Assembly: GCA_019115165.1 (NCBI GenBank)
Contig: DXEB01000014.1
Span: forward strand, 1 to 64,000
Direction of reading: 5' to 3'
From: Candidatus Anaerotignum merdipullorum
GTDB lineage: Bacteria > Bacillota > Clostridia > Lachnospirales > Anaerotignaceae
Length of the DNA: 64,000 nucleotides
Shown: one piece after another, positions 1-7,640 of the stretch
How the letters are laid out: every line of letters begins with the position of its first letter
How positions within the stretch are numbered: the stretch's first letter is position 1
The notes under the pieces: model-generated
The model's input: the letters and a program-made list of their open reading frames with translations, nothing else
Databases searched by the model: none
Told to the model about the DNA's origin: nothing
Made by a program: the position numbers and the translations under genes

Positions 1-494
1 AAAAAACACAAATGTCTGTGAAATAGTATCAGGAAAAAAACAAATGCAAAAGTTTCTTTGCAATATGTGAAAATGGGAAAAACTAGTGAAAAAATAGAAA
101 AATAAAAACAAAATGTCTAATATTTCATGAAAGATAGTATTTTGAAGAAATAGAAAGGATGTACAAGAAATACCTGGAAATGATTGTTTTTTTATAAAAA
201 CATTTAGTAAAAACATGAGATTTACAGGAAATATCGTCGAAAAAAACGAAGAAAGGTGTGCAAATCCAATAGAAACAAGAAAAAATGCACATGTAAATGA
301 TGTATAAAAGAAAATGGCATTTCCGCACTTGGTTTTACTGAGAATAAACAAAGTGAGAGAAAAAGATTGCTTTTTTTGGGAAAATATGGGAAAACCATGG
401 AAATCAGTGACAGATCAGACTGTTTTATCTAAGTTCAGAAAAAAATATAAACAAACTTGACAGACAAAAAATAATGCTGTGAAAGTCACTTTGT
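1..494. other. A-rich stretch without a supported gene
   Basis: This is strongly A-rich on the plus strand and much lower in GC than the rest of the window. No reading frame with a ribosome site or a recognisable product was found on either strand. It leads into the promoter upstream of the first regulator gene. It may be a long intergenic region or eroded sequence; the window edge prevents a decision. Confidence 0.5.
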
Positions 495-495
495 T

Positions 496-506
496 TATGA
501 TATAAT
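496..506 (+). promoter_or_regulatory. Extended -10 promoter candidate for the XRE regulator
   Basis: TATAAT at 501-506 is preceded by TG at 498-499, an extended -10 element. No good -35 lies 17 bases upstream; a TTGACA at 457-462 is too far away. The leader to the first gene would be about 195 bases. Confidence 0.5.
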
Positions 507-709
507 ACATAAAAATAGAAAAAAACAGCATGCTTTTTTCTTCTGTTGAAAAATTAGGAAACAGTTATGAAAAGGAACCGCCTGTTTTCTGCCATTTGGC
601 GGGAATGAAGAGATTTTGCCTGCACGGTGTCCGGGGACGATGTGGATGGTTCTTTTTCTGGTAGGCAGATTGTATGTTGTGGGAAACACACGGGAGGCGG
701 AAGAAGTAG

Positions 710-1435
710 GTGAGAGATATGAGAGAAATCAGCGTACATGTGGGAAAACGAATTCGGTTATATCGGAAAATGAAGAATATGACCATAGAGATTTTTGCAG
801 GACTGATCAATAAAAGCAAAGCCACCGTATCCAAATATGAAAATGGTGACATTGCCATTGATATCGAAACGCTATTTACGATTGCCAATGCATTGGATAT
901 TTCCGTCAACCAGCTCATAGATTACGAGGAAGCGGCAGAAGAGACGGAAAGCCGTCATGAAATCGGCAGACGGTATGGCAAAACAAAGATGTACTTGTAT
1001 TTTTATGACGGAAGACGCAGCCGCATCGTACGCAATATCATTACCTTAAAAAGCAGTGCAGAGAGCGGCGTATATAGTGCAGATTTATATTCTGATGTGG
1101 AAGATTATTCTAATTGTTACAAGTGTAAGTATTTGTACCATGGTACGATGCGGCGGTATGATACCTTTACCAATTTCCAGTTTGAAAACCAGAACAACAA
1201 AATGGAACGGGTATTTTTATATGCGATCAATTCGTTTAGTCCGTCTGGGCAGATGATTGGTATGTTTTCTGGATTATCCACGCAGTCGATGCTGCCGGCA
1301 TCGTTTAAGTTTTTGCTGTCACCGGATATTATGGAAGAGAATGAAGAATTGAAAGAAATGCTACGTATTTCCAAAGAAGAACTTCGCGTGATGAAAAAAA
1401 TCAATATGTTTGTTGTGCATCAGCATTTAGGTTGA
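710..1435 (+). CDS. XRE-family transcriptional regulator with unknown C-terminal domain
   Basis: Residues 11-70 form a helix-turn-helix of the XRE/Cro type, ending in the usual hydrophobic helix (NALDISVNQLI). It should bind DNA as a repressor or activator. Residues about 95-215 form a mixed alpha/beta region with no family I recognise. It contains a Cys pair (YKCKY preceded by NCY) that could be structural or sensory. Residues 215-241 look like a coiled helix. GTG at 710 is used as start; ATG at 719 is equally possible because the AGGTGAG just before it could serve as ribosome site. The gene stands alone and ends at a strong terminator. The target is unknown. Confidence 0.8.
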   Translation: MRDMREISVHVGKRIRLYRKMKNMTIEIFAGLINKSKATVSKYENGDIAIDIETLFTIANALDISVNQLIDYEEAAEETESRHEIGRRYGKTKMYLYFYDGRRSRIVRNIITLKSSAESGVYSADLYSDVEDYSNCYKCKYLYHGTMRRYDTFTNFQFENQNNKMERVFLYAINSFSPSGQMIGMFSGLSTQSMLPASFKFLLSPDIMEENEELKEMLRISKEELRVMKKINMFVVHQHLG

Positions 1436-1442
1436 GAGAAAG

Positions 1443-1483
1443 ACATCCCCTGTACGATTGGCGGCGTACAGGGGATGTTTTTT
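1443..1483. terminator. Bidirectional terminator between convergent genes
   Basis: A perfect 14-base inverted repeat (ACATCCCCTGTACG, 1443-1456, with 1465-1478) has an 8-base loop and is followed by T residues. The minus-strand gene ends at 1482, so the hairpin can serve both directions. Confidence 0.9.
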
Positions 1484-1907
1484 AAAAGCTGTCCAGCAGA
1501 GACAAAGCCATGCACAGTCCTGCCATCCGAATGGTATCTGGCGTAGGCTGACAAGTACCGTCGGATTGGCTGCGGGTTTCCAAAAACGCACCATCCTGAG
1601 TGCAGGAGGCAATGTTTTGTTGAATCTGCTGCAGAGTGTGACAAAACAACAGACTGCGGCAGGCGGTATCCAGCTGCCGTTTCCCACGTTCGTCCGTAAA
1701 GGCGGATAACGCCCGAAGCAAAGTGACCTCTCGCGGCGGATGCTCTACGGCGTCACACTTTTGCAAAGAAGCGGCGGAACGAATTTTTTGCAGATAATCC
1801 TGTTCCAGGTGCTGGCGCATCAGCTGCAGAAAGTCCGCAGTTTCTCTTTGCGCTGTATTTGTGTTTTGCAAGGATCTTGCCAATTCCAGTACTGTGTTTT
1901 CTTTCAT
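1482..1907 (-). CDS. Hypothetical protein with LLxAL repeat unit, downstream of subtilisin
   Basis: A 141-residue soluble protein of no family I recognise, predicted largely helical. Residues about 63-88 contain a unit (LLRALSAF, then RQLDT) that resembles units in the two small proteins encoded at 2942-3605. No signal peptide or membrane segment is seen. The start has an AAGGTGG ribosome site. It lies 30 bases downstream of the subtilisin gene on the same strand, so the two are probably cotranscribed. A partner or substrate relation to the protease is possible but only inferred. Confidence 0.65.
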   Translation of the reverse strand: MKENTVLELARSLQNTNTAQRETADFLQLMRQHLEQDYLQKIRSAASLQKCDAVEHPPREVTLLRALSAFTDERGKRQLDTACRSLLFCHTLQQIQQNIASCTQDGAFLETRSQSDGTCQPTPDTIRMAGLCMALSLLDSF

Positions 1908-1937
1908 TAGGAAACCACCTTTCTTGCTGATTTCGGC

Positions 1938-2822
1938 TTACAGACAGGCGTGAGCTGGCAGCAGCCCGCCGTTTTGTTCCGCTGCGCTACAAAGCATACG
2001 CTTGACCTCCGCAGGAGAAGCTTCGGGATATTTTTCCAGCAAACAGGCGGCGGCACCACTGACAAAAGGCGTTGCCATAGATGCACCGCTCATGCGGATA
2101 TAATATTGATCCACGGTTTTGTCTCTGCCGCGGTTTTGCAGGGAAAAATTGTAATCTGGAGAAAGCACGGAAATGATATCTTCGCCTGGTGCCCAGAGAT
2201 CCGGCATGCCGGAAGAAGTACCGGTGAAGCGCGCAAATCCTTTGGGCGGCGCAAAATATTTTTTGTCTTCCCAGGCGCCGACGGAAAGGATTTTGGGACT
2301 GAGCGAAGGCGGTGGAAGATACCCATCCCTGCCATCCGGATTGCCGGCGGCGGCGACAACCACAATGCCCATGTGCCAAAGACGTTCAACGGCTTCCATG
2401 AGCGGAACATGTACTTTCCTGTCATTGGTGCCGATGGATAAATTGACTACTTTTATATGATATGACGCTGCATTGTCCATTATCCATCGCATCGCTTGAA
2501 TGGCTTTGGCGGAGTTACCCTGCCCATGGGCGTCCAATATCTTCAGTGCGATGATATGGGACAAAGGAGCTGTGCCGCAGTATTTGCCGTCGGAGAGCCA
2601 GCCATTGCCGCAGGCGATTCCCGTTACATGGGTACCGTGTCCGTTGTCGTCATATGGATGTTTTCCACCGTGTATAAAGTCCCGAAAAACCAGAATACGG
2701 TTTCGGGGCATGGTAAAATCCTCCACTGGAGAAATACCGGTATCCAGTATGGCGATGCCGACGCCTTTGCCGGTATACCGGTCTGTTTCCCGCAGGGCTT
2801 GCGTGTTGGATGTTTGCTGCAT
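1938..2822 (-). CDS. Subtilisin-like serine protease (S8), intracellular type
   Basis: The full S8 catalytic set is visible: Asp27 (AILDTG), His62 (NGHGTHVTG), oxyanion Asn161 (AAAGN) and nucleophile Ser248 (GASMATP). At 294 residues the protein is essentially a catalytic domain. There is no signal peptide, no long propeptide and no C-terminal extension, so it probably acts in the cytoplasm, like intracellular subtilisins. ATG at 2822 has an AAGGGGG site. The gene is divergent from the small-protein genes at 2942-3605 and is followed by the 141-residue hypothetical gene. Its substrate is unknown. Confidence 0.9.
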   Translation of the reverse strand: MQQTSNTQALRETDRYTGKGVGIAILDTGISPVEDFTMPRNRILVFRDFIHGGKHPYDDNGHGTHVTGIACGNGWLSDGKYCGTAPLSHIIALKILDAHGQGNSAKAIQAMRWIMDNAASYHIKVVNLSIGTNDRKVHVPLMEAVERLWHMGIVVVAAAGNPDGRDGYLPPPSLSPKILSVGAWEDKKYFAPPKGFARFTGTSSGMPDLWAPGEDIISVLSPDYNFSLQNRGRDKTVDQYYIRMSGASMATPFVSGAAACLLEKYPEASPAEVKRMLCSAAEQNGGLLPAHACL

Positions 2823-2941
2823 CGCGAAAACCCCCTTTTTCCCAAAGTATGTGGAAGGAGCATTTTTGCGAATGACGCTGGCATTTTTTTTCGCCGGATC
2901 GCATATCTTTTTTTAGGACAGGAAAAAAGGAGCGGAAAGGT

Positions 2942-3430
2942 TTGGAAGAACCAAGAACAGAAGACATGCTCGCCCTCATGGCGCGGCTGCAGCGCCTGCG
3001 GCGGCTGACGCAATCAGCTGGCGAGGGAAAAGAAGTGCCGCAGGAAACACCGCTGCCCTTTGCAGAAGAAAAAGGAGAGCGGATACTGATGACTGCCATT
3101 CCTTTTTTGGACTGGGCATACCAAAAAGATTTGTATGTTATAGTGCGGCTGATGGAAATGCGGCGGATGCTTTCCGGCGGGCTGCTGCAGGCACGCAGCA
3201 AAGAAGCAGCTCCTCCGGCATTGCGGCGTCGACAGATGCTGTCGGCGATCCGACCTTGTTTATCAGCGGAAGAACAGCGTCAGTTAGATACTGTACTGAA
3301 AGTGATGGACGCAAAATCGATTTTGGAAGGGAAGGATATCTATCATGGAGGAAATTTGGAAAAAACCGGAAGTACAGGCATTGGGAGAGGAACGCATTCG
3401 CCTGTTGCAGGAAGCGCAGAAAGAAAGTGA
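2942..3430 (+). CDS. Hypothetical protein with two internal repeat units
   Basis: A 162-residue protein of unknown function, starting at TTG 2942 with an AAAGGAG site; ATG 2966 is the alternative. Residues about 48-76 and 98-125 align with each other without gaps after a conserved proline (PFLDWAYQKDL against PCLSAEEQRQL), so the protein contains an internal duplication. The last ~28 residues are low in complexity and overlap the next gene in another frame by 86 bases; that part may not be conserved. Divergent from the subtilisin gene. Confidence 0.6.
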   Translation: MEEPRTEDMLALMARLQRLRRLTQSAGEGKEVPQETPLPFAEEKGERILMTAIPFLDWAYQKDLYVIVRLMEMRRMLSGGLLQARSKEAAPPALRRRQMLSAIRPCLSAEEQRQLDTVLKVMDAKSILEGKDIYHGGNLEKTGSTGIGRGTHSPVAGSAERK

Positions 3431-3605
3431 GGGAAAAAGCGGGCTGGAACGACTGGATGTATTGTTGGAATATGGAGAAAAACTGGCAGATGGTGGCGCG
3501 CTGAGCAAAGCGGAGCAGCAGGCGCTGCTTTCGGCGGTTTCCGCTACGATGCCAGAAAGCGAACGGATACGCATGACGCAGGTGATGGCGATTCTGGGTT
3601 TATAG
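3345..3605 (+). CDS. Hypothetical small protein with one repeat unit
   Basis: An 86-residue helical, charged protein with no membrane segment. Its C terminus (LLSAVSATMPESERIRM) matches the repeat unit of the preceding protein and of the 141-residue protein downstream of the subtilisin. ATG 3345 is preceded by a GGAAGGGAAGGA purine stretch. It overlaps the preceding gene by 86 bases in another frame, suggesting translational coupling or a frameshifted fusion. Function unknown. Confidence 0.6.
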   Translation: MEEIWKKPEVQALGEERIRLLQEAQKESEGKSGLERLDVLLEYGEKLADGGALSKAEQQALLSAVSATMPESERIRMTQVMAILGL

Positions 3606-3632
3606 ATGCGGGAGAAAATGATAAGGATTGTG

Positions 3633-3679
3633 CAACAAGGGAGAGCGCCGGTATGAGGGATTCACGCTCTCCCTTGTTG
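3633..3679. terminator. Strong hairpin after small-protein genes
   Basis: A perfect 15-base inverted repeat (CAACAAGGGAGAGCG at 3633-3647, with 3665-3679) has a 17-base loop. The T tract is weak on either strand. It probably ends transcription of the 2942-3605 genes and of the short frame on the other strand. Confidence 0.65.
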
Positions 3680-3728
3680 TGTGTTTCCACAAAACAGACG
3701 CCTGCAGATAGGATTTGACTGCTTTGCA

Positions 3729-3884
3729 TTAGTCCGAAAGCAACCACAACAGCAGAAATAGCGCTGCCGGGGAACAGCCGCCGACAGATTGCCTGCTGGA
3801 CTGCTGGGCAGGAACGGACGGTACCGACTGTGTGATTTTTTCCGCAAACGGTGCGGAGATTTCTCGCTTGCAATACATGTGCAT
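3729..3884 (-). CDS. Short predicted protein with hydrophobic C terminus
   Basis: A 51-residue frame, MHMYCKREIS to LLLWLLSD. The ATG at 3884 is preceded by AGGAGGAGGCG, one of the strongest ribosome sites in this part of the window. The C-terminal 13 residues are hydrophobic, like a short tail anchor. It lies in an otherwise empty gap and ends before the hairpin at 3633-3679. No family is recognised, so coding is suggested by the ribosome site and position only. Confidence 0.4.
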   Translation of the reverse strand: MHMYCKREISAPFAEKITQSVPSVPAQQSSRQSVGGCSPAALFLLLWLLSD

Positions 3885-4053
3885 CGCCTCCTCCTATGGT
3901 TTCACTATATGCATCAGTCGGCGTATTTTTTCGGATTTTTTGATAGCAATGGAGTTTGTTTGCCAAGAGCATAGCAATCTGTCCGTTGATGTGATACAAT
4001 AAGATTGCCTGACAGCACGGGCTGCAAGAAATGCGCCAAGAGGCAGTGTCTGT

Positions 4054-4896
4054 GTGGCAGACGTGTGGATGAATCAAAAATACGATAGAAATGATTGGTG
4101 GAATATGAAAAAGGAACGGCGGGAGCGAAATTTCCGAATTTTGGAATTTCGGGAAAACCAATATGATATTATTGGCGATGTACATGGCTGTTATGAGGAA
4201 CTGATACAGTTGGTGGAACAGCTGGGATATCGCAAAGAAAATGGAATTTATATACATCCGCAGAAACGGCGATTGATTTCTGTAGGAGACGTGGCGGATA
4301 AAGGTCCTGCTAATGTGGCATGCCTGAATTTTTGGATGGATCAGGTGATGGCGAACGGCGGATTTTGGGTGCATGGAAATCATTGTAATAAGCTGTATCG
4401 CTATTTTTTAGGAAATCGTGTACGAGTTTCCCATGGTCTGGAATGTACGGTTGCAGAATTGGAGCAAATGAACAAAGAAGAACGGCATAATCTGCGCAGT
4501 CGTTTTATGCAGTGTTATGAAAGCCAATGCTATTATCTGCTGTTAGACCGCAAGCGGTTGGCGGTAGTCCATGGCGGTTTGCAGGCAGAAAGTATGGGAT
4601 GTTTTTCTGGAAAAATTCGAGCGGTATGTCTGTATGGAGAAACGACTGGAGAAACAGATGAGAACGGCAGACCACAGCGGCGTAATTGGGCAGAATCGTA
4701 TCGCGGAGATACGCTGGTGGTATATGGGCATACAGTAGCAGAACGTCCGGATTTGATCAATCATACGGTGGACATTGACCAAGGCTGTGTATATGGCGGC
4801 TATTTGACGGCGTTGCGTTATCCAGAAATGGAATTTGTGCAGGTGAAAGGAAAAGCATATGCGCCGTATCGCGGAGATGGCAAAGTCCCAGAATGA
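4054..4896 (+). CDS. Metallophosphoesterase, PrpE/ApaH-like
   Basis: This belongs to the calcineurin-like phosphoesterase superfamily. The metal-binding motifs appear in order: GDVHG (about residue 41), GDVADKGP (about 77), GNHCNK (about 108), then VVHGG and YGHT toward the C terminus. This set is seen in bis(5'-nucleosyl)-tetraphosphatases of the PrpE type and in polynucleotide kinase-phosphatase phosphatase domains, so the substrate is probably a dinucleoside polyphosphate or phosphoprotein. The start is uncertain: GTG 4054 gives 280 residues, while ATG 4105 gives a shorter N terminus. Neither has a strong ribosome site. A terminator follows. Confidence 0.8.
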   Translation: MADVWMNQKYDRNDWWNMKKERRERNFRILEFRENQYDIIGDVHGCYEELIQLVEQLGYRKENGIYIHPQKRRLISVGDVADKGPANVACLNFWMDQVMANGGFWVHGNHCNKLYRYFLGNRVRVSHGLECTVAELEQMNKEERHNLRSRFMQCYESQCYYLLLDRKRLAVVHGGLQAESMGCFSGKIRAVCLYGETTGETDENGRPQRRNWAESYRGDTLVVYGHTVAERPDLINHTVDIDQGCVYGGYLTALRYPEMEFVQVKGKAYAPYRGDGKVPE

Positions 4897-4903
4897 AACA
4901 GGA

Positions 4904-4937
4904 ACGGATGAACCAAAAAGGAACATCCGTTTTTTTG
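4904..4937 (+). terminator. Rho-independent terminator
   Basis: ACGGATG (4904-4910) pairs with CATCCGT (4924-4930), followed by a run of T. It lies directly after the metallophosphoesterase gene. Confidence 0.75.
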
Positions 4938-5024
4938 TTGGAGGAATGCACTTTTCCAGCGCTTTTCTGCACCGAAGGCGGCGGAAGATAGAAAAGATTT
5001 TTGTTAAAAAAAGGAGAGAATTTT

Positions 5025-5456
5025 ATGGGCTTGGGGAAAAACATTGCAAAGGAAAGAAAGGCTGCCGGATGGACACAAGAAAAACTGGCAGAACAGATGC
5101 AGGTGGCGAAACAAACTGTTTCCAAATGGGAAGCAGGAGTGACACTGCCTACCGTGCCGGAGTTGGTACAGCTGGCAAAACTGCTTGGAACAGACTGCAA
5201 CAGCCTGCTGGCGGAGGAGAAACAACCGGAAATCAAAGCAACGGAAACAGGTTATGTTGTGGACTGGACGAAATGTTACCCGATATGGATAACCTATCAG
5301 CAAGAAATGGATTGTGCGGCATATGCAGACCAATTTGCGGCAATGATGGAGGAAGTGCAGAAAACATATGGATATTCTGCTGAGGATGCAATGCTGGCAT
5401 TGAAAGATATTTTTGCCAAGACCTATTTTCAACACTTTTTACATAAAGATTTGTGA
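5025..5456 (+). CDS. XRE-family transcriptional regulator
   Basis: Residues 1-65 form a typical XRE helix-turn-helix (KNIAKERKAAGWTQEKLAEQ, then KQTVSKWEAG). The C-terminal half, about 75 residues, is helical and unassigned. ATG 5025 is chosen because AAAGGAGAG lies 6-8 bases upstream; a TTG 24 bases earlier would place the ribosome site inside the gene. The protein is 143 residues. The next gene on the same strand is a lipoprotein remnant, which might have been its target, but no operator is visible. Confidence 0.8.
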   Translation: MGLGKNIAKERKAAGWTQEKLAEQMQVAKQTVSKWEAGVTLPTVPELVQLAKLLGTDCNSLLAEEKQPEIKATETGYVVDWTKCYPIWITYQQEMDCAAYADQFAAMMEEVQKTYGYSAEDAMLALKDIFAKTYFQHFLHKDL

Positions 5457-5690
5457 AATAGCAGTACCATGCCGTTATTTTTCATACTGGGATATGGCGT
5501 ACAGACAAATAAACGGAGCAAGATGGGAAAACGATGGGAAGCTGGAATGTTTCCCCTTTTTTTGATTTCAAAAAGAGGATTTTTTTACCAAAAGAGCGTA
5601 TTTTTTTAATAAGCAGGTATGTGTGTAAGTTTGAGGCGGCAATGGAATGATGAAAGAGAAGCAAGGAGACAATCCAAAGGAGGCATGGAT

Positions 5691-6317
5691 ATGAGATGCA
5701 TACGGTGGATGATTCTTTTGATTGCGGCATGCAGTTTGGCAGCCTGTACTCCAAATGACAAAGAGGAGGCACAGCCGGATGAGTAAGAAAGGGCCACAGT
5801 TGCGAAAACACTTTTTTATGAAGAGAGAAAACCGAATGTGGAGTGTCTCAATGCTTGTGAACTGGAGATGTTTGGAGCAGAGATGGATTTTGAACACGAA
5901 TTTTTGGATGCGTATGAAAACGAAACGACCGATCAAGATGGTATGGATGAGATGGGGAAGCTTTATCGACCAGAGGATAAGGCTGAAGTTTTATAATTTT
6001 TTTGGATCCGACTCGAACATCTTATTATAGAGGAACAAATTCTCAGACAAATGCAGAAGAAAAAAACGGTTTGAAGATGTATTTGTCGGATACGGTTATT
6101 GCAGAGAAGTTTCATGACGATTTCCCGGAATGATGATGAAGGAATTTTGTATCTGCAAAGAGGAACGGGAGGATATGGAGCAGGTGCCTGTGATTTAGAC
6201 AGCCTGTAATGGGCTGTGCAAAAAGAGGATTGGTATTTTGTTTCTGTGGATCATTTGTTGGTTGGTGCGTACGAGGAAAGCGCAGTATTGAAGGTTCAAA
6301 CGATAGAAGGAAGTTGA
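5691..6317 (+). pseudogene. Decayed lipoprotein gene
   Basis: ATG 5691 follows an AAAGGAGG site and begins a lipoprotein signal peptide with lipobox LAAC (Cys19). The frame meets TAA at 5784 but stays protein-like after it (EERKPNVECLNACELEMFG and onward) to TAA at 5994. Coding then continues one frame off (FLDPTRTSYYRGT to AEKFHDD, about 5990-6130). It returns to the original frame near 6114, meets TAA at 6207 and ends at TGA 6315. The restored product would be about 208 residues. Two in-frame stops plus a compensating frameshift pair argue for decay. The second shift is not at an evident homopolymer. The family is not recognised. Confidence 0.75.
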
Positions 6318-6423
6318 ATTTCAATGGATATCAGCGAAAAAAGATAGACACAATATCTGTTTGCGCGATATCCGAAAATCTTGGTATGGCAGACAGATGG
6401 ATCAGGAAAAAAGGAGGGATGAT

Positions 6424-7437
6424 ATGGAATATCGACTGTTTCAGGAACAACTGGAGGATCAGACGTTGGGGAGGTTTGCAACAAGAAGCGCGAATTCAAA
6501 AGGGCGCGAACGGCAGGAGGAAGCATGTGATATTCGCACGGATTTCCAGCGGGACCGGGATCGTATCATTCATTGTAAAGCGTTTCGGCGCATGAAACAT
6601 AAGACACAGGTGTTTATTTCGCCGGAAGGGGACCATTATCGTACGCGGCTGACGCATACGTTGGAAGTGGCGCAAATTGCCCGCAGTATTGCGCGAGCAT
6701 TGCGGCTGAACGAAGATTTGACGGAAGCGATTGCCTTAGGACATGATTTGGGGCATACGCCGTTTGGGCATGCGGGAGAACGCAAGTTGGATGAGTTATG
6801 CAAAGACAGAGGTGGATTCTCTCATAACGAGCAAAGCTTACGGGTTGTGGATCGTCTGGAAAAAGATGGTGCAGGGCTGAATTTGACGTGGGAGGTACGC
6901 GATGGGATCCTCCATCACCGAACCAGCGGCACGCCGGCGACGCTGGAGGGGAAGATTGTACAGCTTTCCGATAAAATTGCATATACCAATCACGATATTG
7001 ATGACGCCATTCGAGCAGGAATGCTGCGGGCGGAGGATATTCCGCTGGAATTTGTGTCGGTGATTGGCAACACTTCCAGCAAACGTATCAATGCCATGAT
7101 TCGAGATACCATTTGTCACAGTGAAGGAATCTGTGATATCCGGATGAGTGAACAGATGCGGGAGGCGCTGCAGGGGTTGCGGGCGTTTATGTTCCGTAAT
7201 GTTTACCATAGTGAGATTGCCTTGCGGGAGCATAAAAAGGCGGAGAAGATTGTGGAGGACCTGTTTGCCTACTATATGACGCACCCAAGCGAAATGGAAG
7301 GCGAATTTTTGCGGTTGATGGAGGAGGGGGAAAGTGTAGAGAAAACGGTAACGGATTATATTGCTTGTATGACAGACCGTTTCGCTGTCGCCAGATTTCA
7401 AAAACTCTTCATTCCAGAGGCTTGGAGCGTCGTGTAA
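6424..7437 (+). CDS. dgt: Deoxyguanosinetriphosphate triphosphohydrolase (HD domain)
   Basis: Hydrolyses dGTP (or other dNTPs) to the nucleoside and triphosphate, adjusting dNTP pools. The HD-domain metal residues are visible: His78 (RLTHT), His107-Asp108 (GHDLGH) and Asp183 (LSDKIAY). The N-terminal RTDFQRDRDR and AFRRMKHKTQVF segments are typical of the family. ATG 6424 is chosen for the AAGGAGGG just upstream, giving 337 residues, the usual length of the short Firmicutes form. It lies directly before dnaG, the standard order in Clostridia. Confidence 0.95.
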   Translation: MEYRLFQEQLEDQTLGRFATRSANSKGRERQEEACDIRTDFQRDRDRIIHCKAFRRMKHKTQVFISPEGDHYRTRLTHTLEVAQIARSIARALRLNEDLTEAIALGHDLGHTPFGHAGERKLDELCKDRGGFSHNEQSLRVVDRLEKDGAGLNLTWEVRDGILHHRTSGTPATLEGKIVQLSDKIAYTNHDIDDAIRAGMLRAEDIPLEFVSVIGNTSSKRINAMIRDTICHSEGICDIRMSEQMREALQGLRAFMFRNVYHSEIALREHKKAEKIVEDLFAYYMTHPSEMEGEFLRLMEEGESVEKTVTDYIACMTDRFAVARFQKLFIPEAWSVV

Positions 7438-7640
7438 TCTATTGATGAATTTTTGCGAAAAAACCGTGTTTTTTGAATGGTTTTTGTTCAAGTATACAAA
7501 ACGTGGGAAAGAGAGAGGATTTTTCGCAGAAATGTCGAAATCATACTATAGAGAAGGCAGAAGGAAGTGTAACAGCTTCCTTTTGCATTGTTCACAGAGG
7601 ATTGCAAGAGCTTTTCAACCGTCAGGAAGGAGGGAGGAAC

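Noticed and set aside
530..664. A 44-codon frame in the leader of the first regulator gene
   Set aside because: No ribosome site. The apparent protein-like text may be chance; conservation would be needed.
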